In this document: positions 8,566-17,706 of the stretch, piece after piece
Layout of the letters: each line of letters opens with the position of its first letter
Position numbering within the stretch: position 1 is the first letter of the stretch
Origin: Brevundimonas sp.
GTDB lineage: Bacteria > Pseudomonadota > Alphaproteobacteria > Caulobacterales > Caulobacteraceae
Assembly (NCBI RefSeq): GCF_027487935.1
Contig: NZ_JAIYCP010000010.1
Coordinates: forward strand, 1 to 64,000
Reading direction: 5' to 3'
DNA: 64,000 bases
Notes under the pieces: model-generated
What the model was told of the DNA's origin: nothing
Databases searched by the model: none
Seen by the model: the letters and a program-made list of their open reading frames with translations, nothing else
Program-made: the position numbers and the translations under genes

Positions 8566-10740
8566 CTACCGCCGCCCATCCCCCAACGCCTCCACCACCA
8601 CCCCCTCGGTCAGCAGTTGCGGCAAAACCCGGGGCTCCGCCACGCCCGGCGTATACAGCAGATACAGCGGCACCCCCGACCGTCCGTGGCGCTGCAGTTC
8701 AGCCGTGATGGCGTCATCGCGACGGGTCCAGTCGCCGACCAGATAGACGGCGTTTGACCCCTCGATCGCGGCCTTCACGCCCGCCGTGGCAAGCGAGGTC
8801 CGCTCATTGATCTTGCAGGTCACGCACCAGTCGGCGGTGAAATTGACCAGCACCGGTCGGCCCTGGGCCCGGGCCGCCTCGACCGCCGCAGTCGACCAGG
8901 GCGCGCTGGTCGGCCCCGCACCCTCTACCGCCGCGGCCGAACCCGCGGCCTCGGCCGGGGCGCGGGCCGCCACGATCAGCGCGGCCCCCGCCAGCAGAAG
9001 CGCCGCGACCCCGGCCGTCAGATGAAAAACACCCCGCCGCCCGAAGCCGCGCTCGGTCTGGCCGCAGCCGATCAGCCAGACGCCGAGTGCCAGCATCAGG
9101 CCGGCTGCGAACAGCGGGCCCAGCGCCTCCGCCCCGGTCTGGCGGCTGAACACCCAGGCCAGCCACAGGGCGGTCGCATACATCGGGAAGGCCAGAAAAT
9201 TCTTCAGCCGCTCCATCCACGGTCCCGGCCGCGGCAGCCGTGCCAGCAGGCCGGGCGTCAGGCTGACCACGACGAAGGGCAGGGCCAGACCCAGTCCCAG
9301 GCCGAGGAAGACCAGCAAGGCCATCGGCCAGGGCATGACCAGGGCGGCCCCCAGCGCAAAGGCCATGAAGGGGGCGGTGCAGGGGGCGGCCACGACCACC
9401 GCCAGCGCCCCGGTGAAGAAGGCGCCGAGACCGCCGGGCAGGCGCGACAGCGGCCCCGATCCGGCACCCTGCAGCCTCCCGCCGACATGGAAGACGCCGG
9501 ACAGATTCAGGGCGACGGCCAGCATCAGCAGGGCCAGACCCGCCGTCACCGGCGGCGACTGCAGCTGGAAGCCCCAGCCCACGGCCTCGCCGGTCGCCCT
9601 CAGGACCAGAAGAACACCCGCCAGCAGCAAGAAGGTCGTCAGCACGCCGGCCAGGAAGGCCAGTCCGTCGCGCCGGGCGTGACGGGTATCATGGGCCGAG
9701 CCCGCCAGAGCGGCGGCCTTCATGGCCAGGATCGGAAAGACGCAGGGCATCAGATTGAGGATGAGTCCGCCGAGGACGGCGAACAGCAGGGCTTTGGCGA
9801 AGGTCGCCAGATCGCTGCCGCCGTCCGGGTCAGCCGCTGCGGCATCCGCGTCGGCTGCCGCAGCGAGCGCGCCGGATCCGGATGTGCCGGCGGGCAGGGC
9901 ACCCGGCTCGGCCCGGATTTCCCATGCGCCTGCGGCCGTCACCAGCACACCCCCGACCGGCCCGGTCAGGCCCGTCGCCCGGGTCTCGCTGCCCGGCCGA
10001 AGCCGCAGGCTCAGCCCCTGCGGTCCCCATGCGCCGGTCTGGGGGGCCGGATGGTCGATGATCCCTCCCTCAAAGGGGAAGAAATAGCTGGGGCCCGGAT
10101 CGCTTCCGGCCAGGGGCCCGCCGGCCGCGCCCAGGGTCAGTACGCCGTCCTCCAGCGCGACCCGCGCCGTGATCCCCGCCGGTCGAGGCGCCTTCTCCAG
10201 CACCGCGGTGATCGCGGCACCGTGGCGCGGGTTCAGCGGCGCGGCACCGTCGCGGACCCGCAGGTCGAGCCTAAGGGTCAGTTCGTCCGGAACGCACATC
10301 TCGGCGCTGCAGACGAGGAACAGGGCCTTGACCGTCAGGGGCAGGTTTGTACCCGGTCGCGCCGAGGCCGGGACTTCGATCGGGACCGGCAGATAGACCG
10401 TGCCCGAATAGCCGTAGTTCATCAGCCCCGAGATCCGCTGCCGTTCGGGCACCGGCCAGACGATGTCGCCGGCGCTGACACCCCGGGGCAGGGTCCAGGT
10501 CAGGGTTGTGGCTCCGCCGGAATCCCCCGGATTGCGCCAATAGGTGTGCCAGTCCGGCCGGATGGTCTGTTTGACCGCCACCACGGCCGTCGATCCGGGC
10601 GCGGCCCAGGCCGACATCGGAACCAGCTCTGCCTCGATACGGTCGGTGCGCTGCGCGCCCTCGGCCCCGGTCTGGCCCATGGCCTGCGCGGGCCACAGAC
10701 TCAGGGCCAGCAGGATCAACACTCGAACGAACGGGTTCAC
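8566..10740 (-). CDS. DsbD/ScsB-family protein-disulfide reductase
   Basis: 724-residue inner-membrane protein that moves reducing power from cytoplasmic thioredoxin to the periplasm. In order: signal peptide, a large periplasmic DsbD-alpha-like domain (about residues 30-300), a CcdA-like membrane domain with about eight helices containing the Cys-bearing loops LNLMPCVFPILAMK and VAAPCTAPFMAFALG, and a C-terminal thioredoxin domain with the active site WCVTCK (CxxC at ~639-642). I chose the GTG at 10740 as the start because GGAGG lies eight bases upstream and the hydrophobic signal follows directly; an ATG at 10788 would add 16 residues. The long alpha domain favours the ScsB subgroup over classical DsbD. 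Confidence 0.9.
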   Translation of the reverse strand: MNPFVRVLILLALSLWPAQAMGQTGAEGAQRTDRIEAELVPMSAWAAPGSTAVVAVKQTIRPDWHTYWRNPGDSGGATTLTWTLPRGVSAGDIVWPVPERQRISGLMNYGYSGTVYLPVPIEVPASARPGTNLPLTVKALFLVCSAEMCVPDELTLRLDLRVRDGAAPLNPRHGAAITAVLEKAPRPAGITARVALEDGVLTLGAAGGPLAGSDPGPSYFFPFEGGIIDHPAPQTGAWGPQGLSLRLRPGSETRATGLTGPVGGVLVTAAGAWEIRAEPGALPAGTSGSGALAAAADADAAAADPDGGSDLATFAKALLFAVLGGLILNLMPCVFPILAMKAAALAGSAHDTRHARRDGLAFLAGVLTTFLLLAGVLLVLRATGEAVGWGFQLQSPPVTAGLALLMLAVALNLSGVFHVGGRLQGAGSGPLSRLPGGLGAFFTGALAVVVAAPCTAPFMAFALGAALVMPWPMALLVFLGLGLGLALPFVVVSLTPGLLARLPRPGPWMERLKNFLAFPMYATALWLAWVFSRQTGAEALGPLFAAGLMLALGVWLIGCGQTERGFGRRGVFHLTAGVAALLLAGAALIVAARAPAEAAGSAAAVEGAGPTSAPWSTAAVEAARAQGRPVLVNFTADWCVTCKINERTSLATAGVKAAIEGSNAVYLVGDWTRRDDAITAELQRHGRSGVPLYLLYTPGVAEPRVLPQLLTEGVVVEALGDGRR

Positions 10741-10848
10741 AAAGCCTCCGGAAACGGTCGACGCCACCTTAGTCGCCCGGACGGCCATCCGTCACCGCCC
10801 CCGTACTCGCCGGGCGCACCCCCGCGCTGCCGTGCCGCATCCACTCAA

Positions 10849-10882
10849 GAAAAGGGCGGTCCGTCCAACGACAAACCGCCCC
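10849..10882 (-). terminator. Rho-independent terminator
   Basis: On the minus strand GGGGCGGT pairs with ACCGCCC around a 14-base loop and is followed by TTTT. It ends the glycine-zipper gene and insulates the downstream disulfide transporter. Confidence 0.75.
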
Positions 10883-10907
10883 GAACCCTCGGCCAGTCCG
10901 TGAACGC

Positions 10908-11249
10908 CTAGTAACGACGCTGGCCGTTTTCCCAGTAACACTCGTCCTGACGGCCATCATAGCAATAGTAGTAGCGGTTCTGGCTGTCACGGTAGCGCTG
11001 CTGGTTGGCACGGTCCTGCTGGGAGCCGCGCACGGCGCCTGCAACGCCGCCTACGACGGCCCCGATGGCAGCACCGCGTCCGGCGTTGCCGTCGCCGACA
11101 TTGTTGCCGATGATGGCCCCCGCGATCGCCCCGATGCCGGCACCGATAGCGCCCTGCCGTGTGGCCTCACTGGGGTTGCCGTATTCGTCCGTCGCGCAGG
11201 CGCTGACCAGAAGTCCGGCACCGGCGATCGCAATAATTGCCTTGTTCAT
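10908..11249 (-). CDS. glycine-zipper outer-membrane lipoprotein
   Basis: 113 residues. A lipoprotein signal (MNKAIIAIAGAGLLVSAC, lipobox VSAC) is followed by a glycine-zipper segment of the OmpA/Rick17kDa type (GAIGAGIGAIAGAIIGNN, then GAAIGAVVGGVAGAVRG) and a Tyr/Arg/Cys-rich tail (YYYCYDGRQDECYWENGQRRY). Start at 11249 because AGGAAA lies upstream and the signal begins there. Likely a small envelope-stress or stability lipoprotein like SlyB or the 17 kDa antigen family; the precise role is unknown. Confidence 0.85.
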   Translation of the reverse strand: MNKAIIAIAGAGLLVSACATDEYGNPSEATRQGAIGAGIGAIAGAIIGNNVGDGNAGRGAAIGAVVGGVAGAVRGSQQDRANQQRYRDSQNRYYYCYDGRQDECYWENGQRRY

Positions 11250-11408
11250 GTGAGTTTCCTTGATCTCTCGGGTTCGCCCCGTGGGTGAGAACACTGGATA
11301 AGCGTAGCGGTTCCGAGGCTATTGTACATCTCAAGCCTGCACCAGGTTTTGATTGGTCCCGCACGGAGGTTGCGGCACCGGTGTTCTGAGTTGAGACGGG
11401 GGTTTCGT

Positions 11409-11759
11409 ATGCGTTTTTCTGAACCGGTTCGAATGGCGGATGGCGGTGAACACAGCCCGGTGTGGGCTCGCACCAAACGCCGCTCCGGGGGCAATGCCCT
11501 GGTGGGGATCATTGTCACCTTCCTGGCGCTGTTCGGCGTCCTGACGGCCGTTCTGGGTGTCAAGGAACAGTCGTTGGCTGAAGGTGGTGCGATGATGGAC
11601 GGCTGGATTACCAAGGGCGTCGATACCGTTCGCGGTGTCCTTCCGGGGGGCGCTGAGTCCGCTGCTGCGGCCGATGTCGCTGACGCGGCTGCCGGGACCG
11701 CCGGTCCTGCCGCCGTGGCGGGAGCCGCCGCGGCTTCGGACGGGATGAAGAAGGAATAG
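11409..11759 (+). CDS. hypothetical single-pass membrane protein
   Basis: 116 residues. A short charged N-terminus (TKRRSGG) precedes one transmembrane helix (NALVGIIVTFLALFGVLTAV), then a soluble tail that becomes an Ala/Gly-rich low-complexity C-terminus (AAAADVADAAAGTAGPAAV). ATG 11433 is an alternative start. No family recognised. It lies 55 bases before the lipid-kinase-like gene and could be co-transcribed with it. Confidence 0.6.
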   Translation: MRFSEPVRMADGGEHSPVWARTKRRSGGNALVGIIVTFLALFGVLTAVLGVKEQSLAEGGAMMDGWITKGVDTVRGVLPGGAESAAAADVADAAAGTAGPAAVAGAAAASDGMKKE

Positions 11760-11814
11760 CCAGACCTGGCCGGTCCCGATCGGAACATTATTCCGGTCGG
11801 GACGTTCGGGCGTC

Positions 11815-12786
11815 ATGATCGGTACGGGAGGCCCCGCGCGTGTTATAGCCGCGACGGTGGACAGCGGGACCGCAGATTTACCCATCCTGACCCCGCATGT
11901 CGCGCTCGGGCGGGTAACGATGCTGCTCAATCCTTTGTCCGGCGGAGTCGGACCGAATGCGGCATCTGAAGCGTCGGGCATTTTCGCGGAATATGGCCTT
12001 GAGGCCGCCATCGTAGTGCTTGAGGGCGGGCAGTTCGATGCGCAAGTGCAGCAGGCGCTCGATGTTTGGCCTGATGCGCTGTTCGTCCTGGCCGGCGACG
12101 GCACAGCCAGGGCTGTTGCTTCACGGGCCGGACCCGATGGACCTTTGATTGCGCCGCTGCCGGGCGGCACCATGAATATGCTGCCCCGCGCCCTGTACGG
12201 AACTTCGGACTGGAAGAACGCCTTGAGGCGGGCCCTTGAGGAGGGTGCCGAACAGTCCGTCGCCGGCGGAGAGGTCAGCGACGGCAGGGTCCGTCAGTCA
12301 TTCTTCTGCGCTGCAATCCTCGGTGCGCCTGCGCTTTGGGCACCCGCCCGCGAAGCGGTACGGGAGGGCAAGTTTGGCCTCGCCTGGGCCTATGGCCGCC
12401 GGGCGCTGAAGCGGGCCTTCTACGGCCGCTTGCGCTTTTCTCTGGACGGCCGCGCAGACTGCCGCGCCGAGGCGCTTGTTCTCATGAGCCCGATGATTTC
12501 AAAGGCGATAGACGAACATGCCGGATTGGAGGCCGCCGCTATGAACACTGCTGATGCGCTTGAGGTGTTCCGCCTCGCCGCTCATGCCGTGTTTGATGAC
12601 TGGCGTCAGGACCCGGCGGTGACCACCCGGTCGATCCAGCAGGCGACGGTCCGGGCGCGGTCGCGTATACCGTCTGTGATCGACGGCGAACCCGCCCTGT
12701 TGCGGCATGTGACCAAGGTACGTTTCATCCGCAGGGCATTCCGCGCCCTTGCACCCAATCCGCCGACCCAGGCCGCAGGCGTCTAG
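11815..12786 (+). CDS. diacylglycerol-kinase-family lipid kinase
   Basis: 323 residues. The DAGK catalytic fold is recognisable from NPLSGGVGPNA (nucleotide-binding loop), VLAGDGTARAVAS in the position of the GGDGT motif (first Gly replaced by Ala) and PLPGGTMNMLPRALYG. Family members phosphorylate diacylglycerol, sphingoid bases or related lipids using ATP. The start has no visible ribosome binding site and the N-terminal ~30 residues are non-conserved in appearance, so the true start could be internal. Its stop overlaps the GTG of the next gene, implying translational coupling to the phosphoesterase. Confidence 0.8.
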   Translation: MIGTGGPARVIAATVDSGTADLPILTPHVALGRVTMLLNPLSGGVGPNAASEASGIFAEYGLEAAIVVLEGGQFDAQVQQALDVWPDALFVLAGDGTARAVASRAGPDGPLIAPLPGGTMNMLPRALYGTSDWKNALRRALEEGAEQSVAGGEVSDGRVRQSFFCAAILGAPALWAPAREAVREGKFGLAWAYGRRALKRAFYGRLRFSLDGRADCRAEALVLMSPMISKAIDEHAGLEAAAMNTADALEVFRLAAHAVFDDWRQDPAVTTRSIQQATVRARSRIPSVIDGEPALLRHVTKVRFIRRAFRALAPNPPTQAAGV

Positions 12787-13637
12787 TGGGGCGCATCCTC
12801 CAGTTTTCCGACATTCATTTCGGCTGCGAGCATAAGCACGCCTGCGCCGCCGCCCTCGACTACGCCCACGCCACGGCTCCTGACCTGATCCTGATTACCG
12901 GCGATATCACCCAGCAGGGGCTACCGGTCGAGTTCGAGGCAGCGGGCCGCTGGATCGCCGGCATGCCGGACCCGCGGTTCGTCGTCGTCGGCAATCATGA
13001 TGTCCCCTACTGGAGCCTGTTTGCGCGGGTGTTCAATCCCTGGAAGGCTTTTGAGCGTGCGACAGGCCATCCGGCTCATGATCATCAATTCCTCAGCCCG
13101 AATTTGATGGTGCGCGGCGTCGTCACCGCGCGCGGTTGGCAGGCGCGGGCGAACTGGTCCAAGGGCGTCATCGATCTTGATCAGACCCGCAAGGCAGCCA
13201 CGGCCTTGCGCGATGCCCCGCCGGGGGCGCTGCGCATCCTCGCCTGCCATCACCCGCTGGTCGAGATGATCGGTGCCCCGATGACCGGCGAGGTCAAGCG
13301 CGGTGAGGTGGCCGCCCGGATTTTCGCCGAGGCCGGCGTCGACCTGATCACGACGGGCCACGTCCATGTACCGTTCGCCCTGCCGATCACGCTCGGGGAC
13401 CATTGTTCCTACGCCGTGGGCTGCGGTACCCTTTCGCATCGGGAGCGGGGGTCGCCACCGAGTTTCAACCGGATCGAATGGGATGCGGACCACATCACCG
13501 TCACTGCGATGGCGTGGTCTGGCCGGCATTTCGAGCCGGACCAAACCTGGAAACTGCCTCGCCGACAGGACACGCGGCGGACGTCCACTGCGCCGGATCC
13601 GGAAGATGCCGGTCCGACGAAAAAGGCCGCGGTCTGA
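12786..13637 (+). CDS. calcineurin-like metallophosphoesterase
   Basis: 283 residues, GTG start overlapping the upstream stop codon. All metal-ligand motifs of the superfamily are visible in order: SDIHFG (residues ~7-12), GDITQQG (~39), GNHDVPYW (~74), CHHPL (~154) and TGHVHVPF (~191). These enzymes cleave phosphomono- or phosphodiesters with a dinuclear metal centre. The tight coupling to a lipid-kinase homologue suggests a phospholipid or lipid-phosphate substrate, but that is inference. Confidence 0.85.
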   Translation: MGRILQFSDIHFGCEHKHACAAALDYAHATAPDLILITGDITQQGLPVEFEAAGRWIAGMPDPRFVVVGNHDVPYWSLFARVFNPWKAFERATGHPAHDHQFLSPNLMVRGVVTARGWQARANWSKGVIDLDQTRKAATALRDAPPGALRILACHHPLVEMIGAPMTGEVKRGEVAARIFAEAGVDLITTGHVHVPFALPITLGDHCSYAVGCGTLSHRERGSPPSFNRIEWDADHITVTAMAWSGRHFEPDQTWKLPRRQDTRRTSTAPDPEDAGPTKKAAV

Positions 13638-13656
13638 GCGACGGCGGCCTCTTTAT
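13621..13656 (-). terminator. terminator of the DUF883 operon
   Basis: On the minus strand GGCCGC and GCGGCC pair around a 13-base loop, followed by TTTTT. The structure overlaps the last codons of the convergent phosphoesterase gene and may also act, more weakly, in the forward direction. Confidence 0.7.
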
Positions 13657-13679
13657 ATCTTTCCGGGCTCGATCCCGCC

Positions 13680-14090
13680 TCAGCGCCGTCGGCGACCCCC
13701 GTGGGATTTCTCGGTAAAGGCTGCCGCCACCATTGTTGCGAGCGCCGGGTTGCGCAGGAAGATCCAGCCGCCGGCGAGGGCCGCAACGGTGCCGAGGATC
13801 GGCCGCTGCCGGAACAGCATATAGGCACGCTGCCCAAGGCCTGCGACGTCTTCCTCATCCTCTTCGTCTTCCGCCTCGCTGCGCGCCAGGAAAATCAGCG
13901 CGACCGCCAGGGCAATCACCGTGAACAGGAGGAATGTAATCGCCGCGGCGGCGAGCGCCGGGACGACCAGCTGCAGAGCGTAGAAAATCGTCGCGCCGAA
14001 CGCGAGGACAGCTACCAGGGCGGCCCCGGCCGCGACCGATGCCGCGACGGCCTTCTTGACGAGGCCTCTCGCCATGCCTTCACCCAGCAT
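13680..14090 (-). CDS. phage-holin-family-like membrane protein
   Basis: 136 residues with two long hydrophobic helices (about 15-37 and 43-68), an acidic linker (EAEDEEDEEDVAG) and a third weaker hydrophobic segment (ILGTVAALAGGWIFL). This resembles the DUF1469/YqjE type that commonly follows DUF883 (YqjD/ElaB) genes. Its ATG overlaps the stop of the upstream DUF883 gene (ATGA), so the two are translationally coupled. Inner-membrane location; function unknown. Confidence 0.75.
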   Translation of the reverse strand: MLGEGMARGLVKKAVAASVAAGAALVAVLAFGATIFYALQLVVPALAAAAITFLLFTVIALAVALIFLARSEAEDEEDEEDVAGLGQRAYMLFRQRPILGTVAALAGGWIFLRNPALATMVAAAFTEKSHGGRRRR

Positions 14091-14470
14091 CAGCGGCGAC
14101 GACCGGCGAGCAACAGGCCCAGAACGACCCCAACGCCCAGGGCGATGGCGGTGGACTGCATCGGCCGCTCCTGCACGCGCTCGACCAGATAGCGTTGGGC
14201 TTCGTCAAGACGTTCGCTGGCCTCGTCATAATACTCCTGACCCCGCACCCGCGCGGTGTCATAGTAACCGCGAGCCCGCTCGCGCAGCACGTCTGCTTCT
14301 TCCCGAAGGCGCGTTTCAGCTTCCGCAGCCTTGGCGCGCAGACGGGCTTCGGCCGCCGTCGCCTTCTCACGGAGCCGTGCCTTTTCTTCGGTGCCGAGCA
14401 CCTTGAGATCGTCCTTCAACGTATTGATGTCGTTCTTCACGGCTGCCCGTGCTGTCTTGGTCGTGGCCAT
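14090..14470 (-). CDS. DUF883 (ElaB/YqjD-like) membrane-anchored protein
   Basis: 126 residues. A long amphipathic, coiled-coil-like region rich in Ala, Glu and Arg (EEKARLREKATAAEARLRAK, roughly residues 15-90) is followed by one C-terminal transmembrane helix (STAIALGVGVVLGLLLAG) and a terminal RRR. This is the layout of ElaB/YqjD, which in E. coli are stationary-phase inner-membrane proteins that bind ribosomes. First gene of a two-gene operon. Confidence 0.85.
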   Translation of the reverse strand: MATTKTARAAVKNDINTLKDDLKVLGTEEKARLREKATAAEARLRAKAAEAETRLREEADVLRERARGYYDTARVRGQEYYDEASERLDEAQRYLVERVQERPMQSTAIALGVGVVLGLLLAGRRR

Positions 14471-14605
14471 GCTGCGCGCTCCGTTTTTCAGGCTTGACGG
14501 TTAGATAGAGAACCCGGTGCCGGAACGCCACTCCCCGGCGGCGGTTCCGGTCCTGCAATACGGGTGATGGTAGCGAAGCGCTGCAACCAAGCATAGACAG
14601 GCAGA

Positions 14606-15259
14606 ATGACTGACTGGCTCTTCCCTCCCTCACCCCCCGTTTTCCTGCCTGTTGTGGGGCAGTCTGCGCGGTTTCCGGTTCGTCGCATCCTGTGCGTGGG
14701 ACAGAACTATGCCGCCCATGCGCGTGAGATGGGTCACGCCCGGGCCGAACCCTTCTTCTTCACCAAGCCGGCCGACGCGGTTGTTGTTGATGGCACCGAC
14801 CCCGTCTTTCCGATGGCGACGGCCGATCTGCACCATGAGGTCGAACTGGTGTGTGCGGTCGGATCGGCCGGAACCATCGTCGGCTGGGCTGTCGGCTGCG
14901 ACCTTACCCGGCGGGACCTCCAGGCGGTGGCCAAGGAAAAAGGCCGGCCCTGGGACGCGGCCAAGGGGTTTGACCAGTCCGCGCCTTGCGGTGCCCTGAC
15001 TCTTGATGCCATGCCGGACCCCGCCGCGCCCATTGCCCTTTCAGTGAATGGAGCGTTGCGTCAGTCCGGCCGGTTGAACGACATGATATGGAGCCCGGAC
15101 GAGATCCTCGCCAAGGCGCGGGAGCTATGGGAGGTTCGACCGGGGGACCTGATCTTCACTGGCACCCCTGAAGGCGTTGGCCCGCTTCATCCCGGGGATC
15201 GGGTCGAGGCGACCATTGAGGGCCTGCAAACCCTGAGCTTCTCGGTGCTTCCGCGATGA
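14606..15259 (+). CDS. fumarylacetoacetate hydrolase (FAH/FAHD1) family protein
   Basis: 217 residues. Visible family motifs are CVGQNYAAHAREMG, the FFTKPADA loop, the metal-binding H-E pair in DLHHEVELV and the C-terminal GDLIFTGTPEGVGPLHPGD. Members are Mg-dependent C-C hydrolases or decarboxylases (fumarylpyruvate, acylpyruvate, oxaloacetate). It overlaps the maleylacetoacetate isomerase gene by four bases, which points to degradation of tyrosine, homogentisate or gentisate-type aromatics, with this enzyme hydrolysing the fumaryl product. The length is that of the short FAHD1/fumarylpyruvate hydrolase group rather than full FAH. Confidence 0.88.
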   Translation: MTDWLFPPSPPVFLPVVGQSARFPVRRILCVGQNYAAHAREMGHARAEPFFFTKPADAVVVDGTDPVFPMATADLHHEVELVCAVGSAGTIVGWAVGCDLTRRDLQAVAKEKGRPWDAAKGFDQSAPCGALTLDAMPDPAAPIALSVNGALRQSGRLNDMIWSPDEILAKARELWEVRPGDLIFTGTPEGVGPLHPGDRVEATIEGLQTLSFSVLPR

Positions 15260-15888
15260 TCCTGCACGGCTACTGGCGTTCGGGTGCCGCCTACCGGACC
15301 CGCATCGCCCTCGCCCTGAAGCACCAGGTCTATGAGCCCCAAGGCGTTGACCTGCGGGCCGGTGCCCACAAGTCCGAAGTCTTCGTCGCCCTCAATCCGC
15401 AAGGTATGGTGCCTGCACTGGAGCTGGACAGTGCTGTCCTGACCCAAAGTCCGGCCATCCTCGAATGGCTGGAGGAGACCTGCCCTGCGCCCGCCCTGTT
15501 GCCTGCCGCGTCGGTGGATCGCGCTCATGTTCGCGCAATGGCTGCCCTGATTGGCTGCGATATCCACCCGCTCAACAACCTCCGGGTCGGCAAGGCATTG
15601 CGCGAGACCTTCGGGGCCGATCAGCCGGCCATAGACGCGTGGGCCGCCCGCTGGATTCTGCCCGGGTTCGAGGCGCTGGAGGCTCTGGTCGCCCGGCACG
15701 GCAAGGGCTGGTGCTTCGGCGACGCCCCTACCCTCGCCGACTGCTATCTGATCCCGCAAATCTATTCTGCGCGTCGGTTCAATGTTCCGCTTGAGGCTTT
15801 TCCACGCCTTCTGGCCATCGATACTCTCGCTTCGCAGCACCCCGCCTTCATCGCAGCCCACCCGGACGCCCAGCCGGACGCGGATTGA
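15256..15888 (+). CDS. maiA: maleylacetoacetate isomerase (zeta-class GST)
   Basis: 210 residues. Begins MILHGYWRSGAAYRTRIALA, the zeta-GST N-terminus with the catalytic Ser/Arg region (S-x-A-Y-R), followed by NPQGMVPAL and the helical C-domain with GDAPTLADCYLIPQIYSARR. Catalyses glutathione-dependent cis-trans isomerisation of maleylacetoacetate (or maleylpyruvate). Translationally coupled to the FAH-family gene upstream. Cytosolic. Confidence 0.9.
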   Translation: MILHGYWRSGAAYRTRIALALKHQVYEPQGVDLRAGAHKSEVFVALNPQGMVPALELDSAVLTQSPAILEWLEETCPAPALLPAASVDRAHVRAMAALIGCDIHPLNNLRVGKALRETFGADQPAIDAWAARWILPGFEALEALVARHGKGWCFGDAPTLADCYLIPQIYSARRFNVPLEAFPRLLAIDTLASQHPAFIAAHPDAQPDAD

Positions 15889-15955
15889 GTAAGTGCCGCG
15901 GAAGAGCTCCTCTGCCGCCCTGCTCGCGAGAGCCAGCGGTGCATGAGGTGAAAGT

Positions 15956-17311
15956 CTAGCCTTGGGCGGGCCTGAGGCCCTCGACCGAGGCGCGCTGGAC
16001 GACTGGGCGACGCTCACCGCCGGCGGCCCGGATACGATCAATACGGGCTTTTTCCGCCTTGAAGGCCGCCAGATCGGCGCCCGCAAGGATCGTGCCTTCG
16101 GTCGTTCGAACACCGGCCGGATTGATCCGCTGGCCGCCGCGCCAGATTTCATAATGCAGGTGCGGGCCGGTCGATGCGCCGGTTGACCCGACATAGGCTA
16201 CGGTCTGGCCCTGCCGCACACGCTGTCCTGCGCGAATGCCAGAGGCGTAGCGCGAAAGGTGACCGTAGCCGGACTCCAGGCCATTGGAATGCCTGATGCG
16301 AAGCCAGTTGCCATAGCCGCCCCAGCGGCGCGCCTCGACGACGACACCATCAGCCGGGGCCACGACCGCGGTCCCGCTGGCGGCCGCGAAGTCGATGCCC
16401 TGGTGCATCTTGCGATAGCCGGCGATTGGATGACGGCGGAAGCCGAACGAGGACGAGACGCGGAAGCCTCGCTCGAGCGGGGTCCGCATGAAGGCCGAGC
16501 GCGTATTCTTGCCGGTTGCGTCAAAATACTGTGCCTCGCGAGCTCCCGCGGGTCGGAACCGGTAGAAGGCAACCCCCTTCAACTCGGCGTACAGCAACCC
16601 ATCCGTCCCGATGGTGCGCCCGTTTTCCGTAACGGTGCGGCCAAACACATAGGTGAATTCGTCGTTCGCCCGGATGTCGCGATCCAGGTCGAACCGGTGC
16701 GAGAACAGACGTCCGGCGGCGCGGGCCACATCGGCGGGGGCCCCTTCACGACGGGCCGTGCGGGTCAGTGAGCCCTCGACCTTGCCGGTCAGGACCACGA
16801 TCTCATGAGAGACCTTTTCCTCGAGGGCCCGAAGGCGCAAAGCACCATCGAAACTGCGGGATACGGTCAACTGGGTCGCCGGACCCGTGCGCATGGTCAG
16901 ACCGATCAAGCGAGCCTCGCCCCGGCCACCGCGCGGCTGGGAGATTGCGGTCTCGAAACGCTGGCCGGCGCGCATTGAATTGACATCCATGGCGTTCGAC
17001 AGGGTGGCGGCCACAGCCGAGGCTTCTTCGGGTGCGATACCCGTGCGGCGCACGGCCTGCTCAAAGGTTTCGCCCCGGCGAATCTGGACAGGGATGGCTT
17101 CCGGCGTCGTCAATCCAGCGGGCATGCCGGCGGCGGCAAAGGCCTGATCAGCCAGGGCGGCGATCTCGGTCTGGGTGAGCGGTGGAACTTCTTCCGCTTT
17201 CGCAGGTTGATAAACGCGACCGGCAAGAAGCGCCACCGAGATCGCGGCCACCGCCGTGAGGGCGTGGGGCGCGATGCGCATCGGCTGGCGACGTGGATCG
17301 AACTGAGCCAT
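15956..17311 (-). CDS. M23 family metallopeptidase (LytM domain)
   Basis: 451 residues from MAQFDPRRQPMRIAPHALT. A membrane anchor or signal (about 13-32), a LysM/OapA-like region (IPVQIRRGETFEQAVRRTG, about 60-110), and a C-terminal LytM domain with the zinc ligands in MHQGIDFAA (HxxxD) and HLHYEIW (HxH). Such proteins cut peptidoglycan cross-links or, if degenerate, activate amidases; here the ligands are intact. Start chosen at 17311 because a GGGGA sequence precedes it; the open frame begins at 17362. Confidence 0.9.
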   Translation of the reverse strand: MAQFDPRRQPMRIAPHALTAVAAISVALLAGRVYQPAKAEEVPPLTQTEIAALADQAFAAAGMPAGLTTPEAIPVQIRRGETFEQAVRRTGIAPEEASAVAATLSNAMDVNSMRAGQRFETAISQPRGGRGEARLIGLTMRTGPATQLTVSRSFDGALRLRALEEKVSHEIVVLTGKVEGSLTRTARREGAPADVARAAGRLFSHRFDLDRDIRANDEFTYVFGRTVTENGRTIGTDGLLYAELKGVAFYRFRPAGAREAQYFDATGKNTRSAFMRTPLERGFRVSSSFGFRRHPIAGYRKMHQGIDFAAASGTAVVAPADGVVVEARRWGGYGNWLRIRHSNGLESGYGHLSRYASGIRAGQRVRQGQTVAYVGSTGASTGPHLHYEIWRGGQRINPAGVRTTEGTILAGADLAAFKAEKARIDRIRAAGGERRPVVQRASVEGLRPAQG

Positions 17312-17706
17312 CGGTCCCCGAAAAGCAGCGACGCCCGACGGCGCCAAACTCACTGGTAGCAAGGATCGCGCCGGATGCAGGCCCCGCCGCGGAACAGGGC
17401 ATATAACCCCTTAGACCCAAGATGGGAAGGCGGTTCGTTACAGTGTGTTAACCGGAGCCGTCGTCGCTGGTAAATCCGCTTTGCCTGCTGAGATTATCTG
17501 GAGTTTTCGACAGTCTACCCGCCGAGTTTGCGCACTGATTTGACTCATGGATGCGGCAACCTGTCCCAACCCGAACCAGCCGGCACTAGGAGTGGCTGAT
17601 TGGCCACTGGACTGTGTTTCAGTCGACACGATCGTGCTGCTGAAAGGAAGGATTCCTTTGCTCAACCGCCTTTCCACCGGCGTGTCCGTCCCGATATGAC
17701 CGCCTG
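17312..17706. other. 395-base gap between divergent M23 peptidase and ydbH genes
   Basis: Probably holds the promoters of both divergent genes. No clear -35/-10 pair, repeat or RNA was found. A 79-codon minus-strand open frame (17438-17677) has no ribosome binding site or recognisable sequence and is not counted as a gene. Confidence 0.4.

Noticed and set aside
17438-17677. 79-codon minus-strand frame between the M23 gene and ydbH
   Set aside because: No recognisable sequence, no ribosome binding site, located in an expected promoter region.
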